Assembly (NCBI GenBank): GCA_046049545.1
Contig: JBJORF010000009.1
Location: 1-64,000, forward strand
Direction of reading: 5' to 3'
DNA: 64,000 bases
Source: Romeriopsis sp046049545
Lineage (GTDB): Bacteria > Cyanobacteriota > Cyanobacteriia > Leptolyngbyales > Leptolyngbyaceae
Position numbers and translations under genes: made by a program. Numbering within the stretch: the first letter of the stretch is position 1; the number at the start of each line of letters is the position of its first letter. Shown here one piece after another: positions 62,125-64,000 of the stretch. The notes beneath the pieces are model-generated. The model had not been told where the DNA came from. It saw only the letters and a list, made by a program, of their open reading frames with translations, and searched no databases.

Positions 62125-62868
62125 TTACGCGGTTGCCTGCCCCAATCGCTGACGCAATTTCAAGCCGAAGCCGAGTAGGGCTGGGAGCAGCAGCGGTGTG
62201 GGTACTGCGTCCGGTTCGGGGACTTGGGTATTGCTACCGGGATCTTGCGGCGCGGTGATGACGCTAGCTTCTCCGGCAACGCTAAAGTTATCAATCCGCC
62301 AAGTGCCCGCATTACCCGTTGCGCCATAGCCGTACAGGGTGAACGTCACGGCTTGTGTCAGGTTGGAAAGCGCGGCGGTCGGCTCGATCGTGAAGCTATT
62401 CCAGGTCGAGTCAGAGTTGATGCCTTGGCGGAGGACGATCGGTGCTTGACTACCGACTTGTGCATTTAATTGCCAGTTTTTTGGGCCTGTAGCGCTACGA
62501 TCGCCGTCAAATCGAATTGCAGTAATCTCGAAGAAATAATCTGCTGTGGGGGCAATGCTGAACTGGAAATAATCATTCGCATCCGGTGTGGATGTTGTTG
62601 TCCAGTTGCCACTACCAGCGAAAGCCCGATCTGGTTTACCTGCGACGTAGTTTGTTTTAATTCCGCTGCCTGCTTGCCAAGGCGTAAAGCTAATACCATT
62701 TCCTGTGATCGTTGGATTGGGTGAGTCGCCGGCAAACTGGTAGATCCCGGAAAAAGCCTCGCTGTTGGTCAATGTACTTGCTTGGCTGTAAGGACTCCAA
62801 CTGGCCCAACCGATCGCGCTGCTGCCAAGGATGAGCAGCGATCGGGTCAAAAAATTCAGTCGTAACAT
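62125..62868 (-). CDS. Exported protein with PTPA-CTERM/PEP-CTERM-like sorting signal
   Basis: The 247-residue product has a signal peptide (cleavage around SQA) and a beta-rich body with repeated Trp/Asn/Gly segments. A C-terminal tripartite tail has VPTPLLLPALLGFGLKLRQR, a motif, a hydrophobic helix and basic residues. This resembles the cyanobacterial PTPA-CTERM variant of PEP-CTERM sorting signals, which lead to processing by exosortase-like enzymes at the membrane. Substrate and function are unknown. Confidence 0.78.
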   Translation of the reverse strand: MLRLNFLTRSLLILGSSAIGWASWSPYSQASTLTNSEAFSGIYQFAGDSPNPTITGNGISFTPWQAGSGIKTNYVAGKPDRAFAGSGNWTTTSTPDANDYFQFSIAPTADYFFEITAIRFDGDRSATGPKNWQLNAQVGSQAPIVLRQGINSDSTWNSFTIEPTAALSNLTQAVTFTLYGYGATGNAGTWRIDNFSVAGEASVITAPQDPGSNTQVPEPDAVPTPLLLPALLGFGLKLRQRLGQATA

Positions 62869-62959
62869 TACGGATCGCTTCCTTTGTCGTGTGTTCAGAC
62901 GATTAATAAGGAAGATGCAAACTTGATTTCTCCTCTAGTTGTTCCCTTTTGCAAAGTAA

Positions 62960-63024
62960 AAATAACGCCCACTCGTCCAAAACCATTGCCAAACGGCGAT
63001 TTTCCGGAGGAGTCGGCGTTATTT
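62960..63024. repeat. Inverted repeat downstream of pyrE
   Basis: AAATAACGCCCACTCGTCC (62960-62978) and GGAGGAGTCGGCGTTATTT (63006-63024) are inverted copies matching at 17 of 19 positions. It lies 28 bases past the pyrE stop. On the minus strand the hairpin ends in ATTT, so it may act as the pyrE terminator or be a small dispersed repeat. Confidence 0.65.
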
Positions 63025-63052
63025 CACCGTCAATTATTGCGGATTCAGCGAC

Positions 63053-63694
63053 TTAGGTGTGCAATTCTTTCCAGCGCTGTTGCAAATCCGCGATCGTCAA
63101 CACCGCATCAAACTGCAAACCCTGCTGGGCATAAAACTCCGCCCCGCCCTGCTGCCGATCGACCAGCGTCACCACCTGATTGACGACATACCCCGCATCC
63201 CGCAGGCGCTCGACCGCCTTCATCGCTGATTGGCCCGTCGTCACCACGTCTTCCAAAATCACTACCGGGGCACCCGCCGCTAAGGTCGGGCCTTCAATAT
63301 AAGCCTGGGTTCCGTGGCCCTTGGCTTCCTTACGGACAATTAACGGTGTCAGCGATCGGCCTTCGTAGGTCGCCACCACACTGGTCGCTGCCACGATCGG
63401 GTCAGCCCCGAGGGTGAGGCCCGCTACCGCCACCGTTTCCGCCGGAATCAACGGCAGCAAAATCCGTCCCACGCCGACACCGCCCTGGGGATGCAGGGTT
63501 ACCTGTTTACCGTTGATGTAGTAAGTGCTGCGCTGACCGGAGGAAAGCAGGAAATCGCCTTCCTTGTAAGCCACTTCGCAAAACAAATTCAGCAACTGCT
63601 GCCGCAGACTCGGCAAGTCGGCACTTGTCCAGGCAAAGGCGGTTCCGGCAGTGGGTTCGACAGTGGTTCCAGCAGTGGCGGTCGCTTCAGTCAT
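63053..63694 (-). CDS. pyrE: Orotate phosphoribosyltransferase
   Basis: Makes orotidine-5'-phosphate from orotate and PRPP in pyrimidine synthesis. The 213-residue product has the PRPP loop VVILEDVVTTGQSA and the family segments LLSSGQRSTYYINGK and VRKEAKGHGTQ. The first 22 residues are a Thr/Ala-rich extension beyond the usual start. Confidence 0.94.
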   Translation of the reverse strand: MTEATATAGTTVEPTAGTAFAWTSADLPSLRQQLLNLFCEVAYKEGDFLLSSGQRSTYYINGKQVTLHPQGGVGVGRILLPLIPAETVAVAGLTLGADPIVAATSVVATYEGRSLTPLIVRKEAKGHGTQAYIEGPTLAAGAPVVILEDVVTTGQSAMKAVERLRDAGYVVNQVVTLVDRQQGGAEFYAQQGLQFDAVLTIADLQQRWKELHT

Positions 63695-63857
63695 GGTAGG
63701 TGGGTACGCTAAAAAGGTTCAAATGGTTGTAGGGCCGGGATTGGAGATTTTACGCAGAACGCTATGGGAAGTGTAGAACCCCAGTCAATCGGCAAGATTT
63801 GATCCTACAACCAAATGTTCAGCTACCATAGATAAAAAATCGAGGATCAAACATACT

Positions 63858-64000
63858 ATGGGCGTTAGGGCTAAGACTTTCCTGTATGCAAGTGTATTGG
63901 CCGCAGCTTCGAGCGCAATGGCGATCGCGGCGCAGGCGCAGGACTCCGCTGTGGTTTTCCGTCCGCGCGAATCGATACCCGCAGCCATGGATCGGACTTT
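63858..64000 (+). CDS. Start of an exported protein, truncated by the window end
   Basis: An ATG at 63858 opens a frame that runs to the end without a stop (47 complete codons). The product begins MGVRAKTFLYASVLAAASSA and continues to a likely cleavage site AQA before QDSAVVFRP, a clear signal peptide. The gene cannot be identified from this part. Confidence 0.6.
   Translation, partial: MGVRAKTFLYASVLAAASSAMAIAAQAQDSAVVFRPRESIPAAMDRT

Noticed and set aside
1..64000. tRNA, rRNA, tmRNA or Yfr1-type RNA genes
   Set aside because: Intergenic regions were read for T-loop-like GGTTCGA patterns and the ACTCCTCACAC core; none was found. A covariance-model scan would be decisive.

Overview
The window is chromosomal DNA from a cyanobacterium. 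This is shown by an orange carotenoid protein (OCP) with a ketolase and a fluorescence recovery protein, cytochrome c6, the NDH-1 subunits NdhD and NdhO, a Pil/Hmp-type phototaxis/chemotaxis operon with a PATAN-domain response regulator, a PTPA-CTERM-like protein, DUF1997, DUF6887/DUF6888 and Uma2 families, and the very frequent GCGATCGC (HIP1-type) octamer. No heterocyst or nitrogenase gene is present, so the genus cannot be named. No tRNA, rRNA, CRISPR array or complete insertion sequence was recognised.

Layout. 0-8.8 kb: two exported proteins, an AGE-family epimerase, a minus-strand run ndhD-GNAT-Rpn nuclease, petJ, a histidine-rich periplasmic protein and pgk. 9.3-11.7 kb: a photoprotection cluster, ocp, crtW and frp, with a hairpin terminator between ocp and crtW. 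11.8-20.3 kb: a methyltransferase-like protein, ndhO, an RRM protein, an M48-like membrane protein that has lost its HExxH motif, prfC, and a leishmanolysin-like protease carrying FG-GAP repeats. 20.6-24.3 kb: an MBOAT acyltransferase, a cupin and murJ (cell envelope). 24.3-33.5 kb: two diguanylate cyclases and an HD-GYP response regulator (c-di-GMP turnover), glmU with an abutting GNAT gene, and a Ski2-like helicase.

33.8-44.9 kb is the replication region. dnaA and dnaN are both on the plus strand, and a complete five-gene minus-strand operon (PATAN regulator, CheY, CheW, MCP, hybrid CheA) lies between them. The stretch just upstream of dnaN carries clustered TTTTCCACA-type DnaA boxes and is the best oriC candidate.

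44.9-64 kb is mixed: an overlapping pair of unknown small genes; a PadR regulator divergent from a COQ4-like gene with two identical-core palindromes between them; Uma2; ogt; leuD; tlyA; two secreted proteases (trypsin-like and HhoA/DegP-like); an M1 aminopeptidase; argF; an SDR protein; DUF1997; the DUF6888-DUF6887 pair; murD; a PTPA-CTERM-like protein; pyrE; and the start of an exported protein running off the end.

The most interesting items are the PadR/COQ4 regulatory pair, the dnaN-side origin next to the taxis operon, the ocp-crtW-frp cluster, the active-site-less M48 homologue, and the many 10-30 bp tandem duplications, several of which overlap stop codons, leaders or ribosome binding sites. 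All assignments come from reading motifs by eye; no database search was made.
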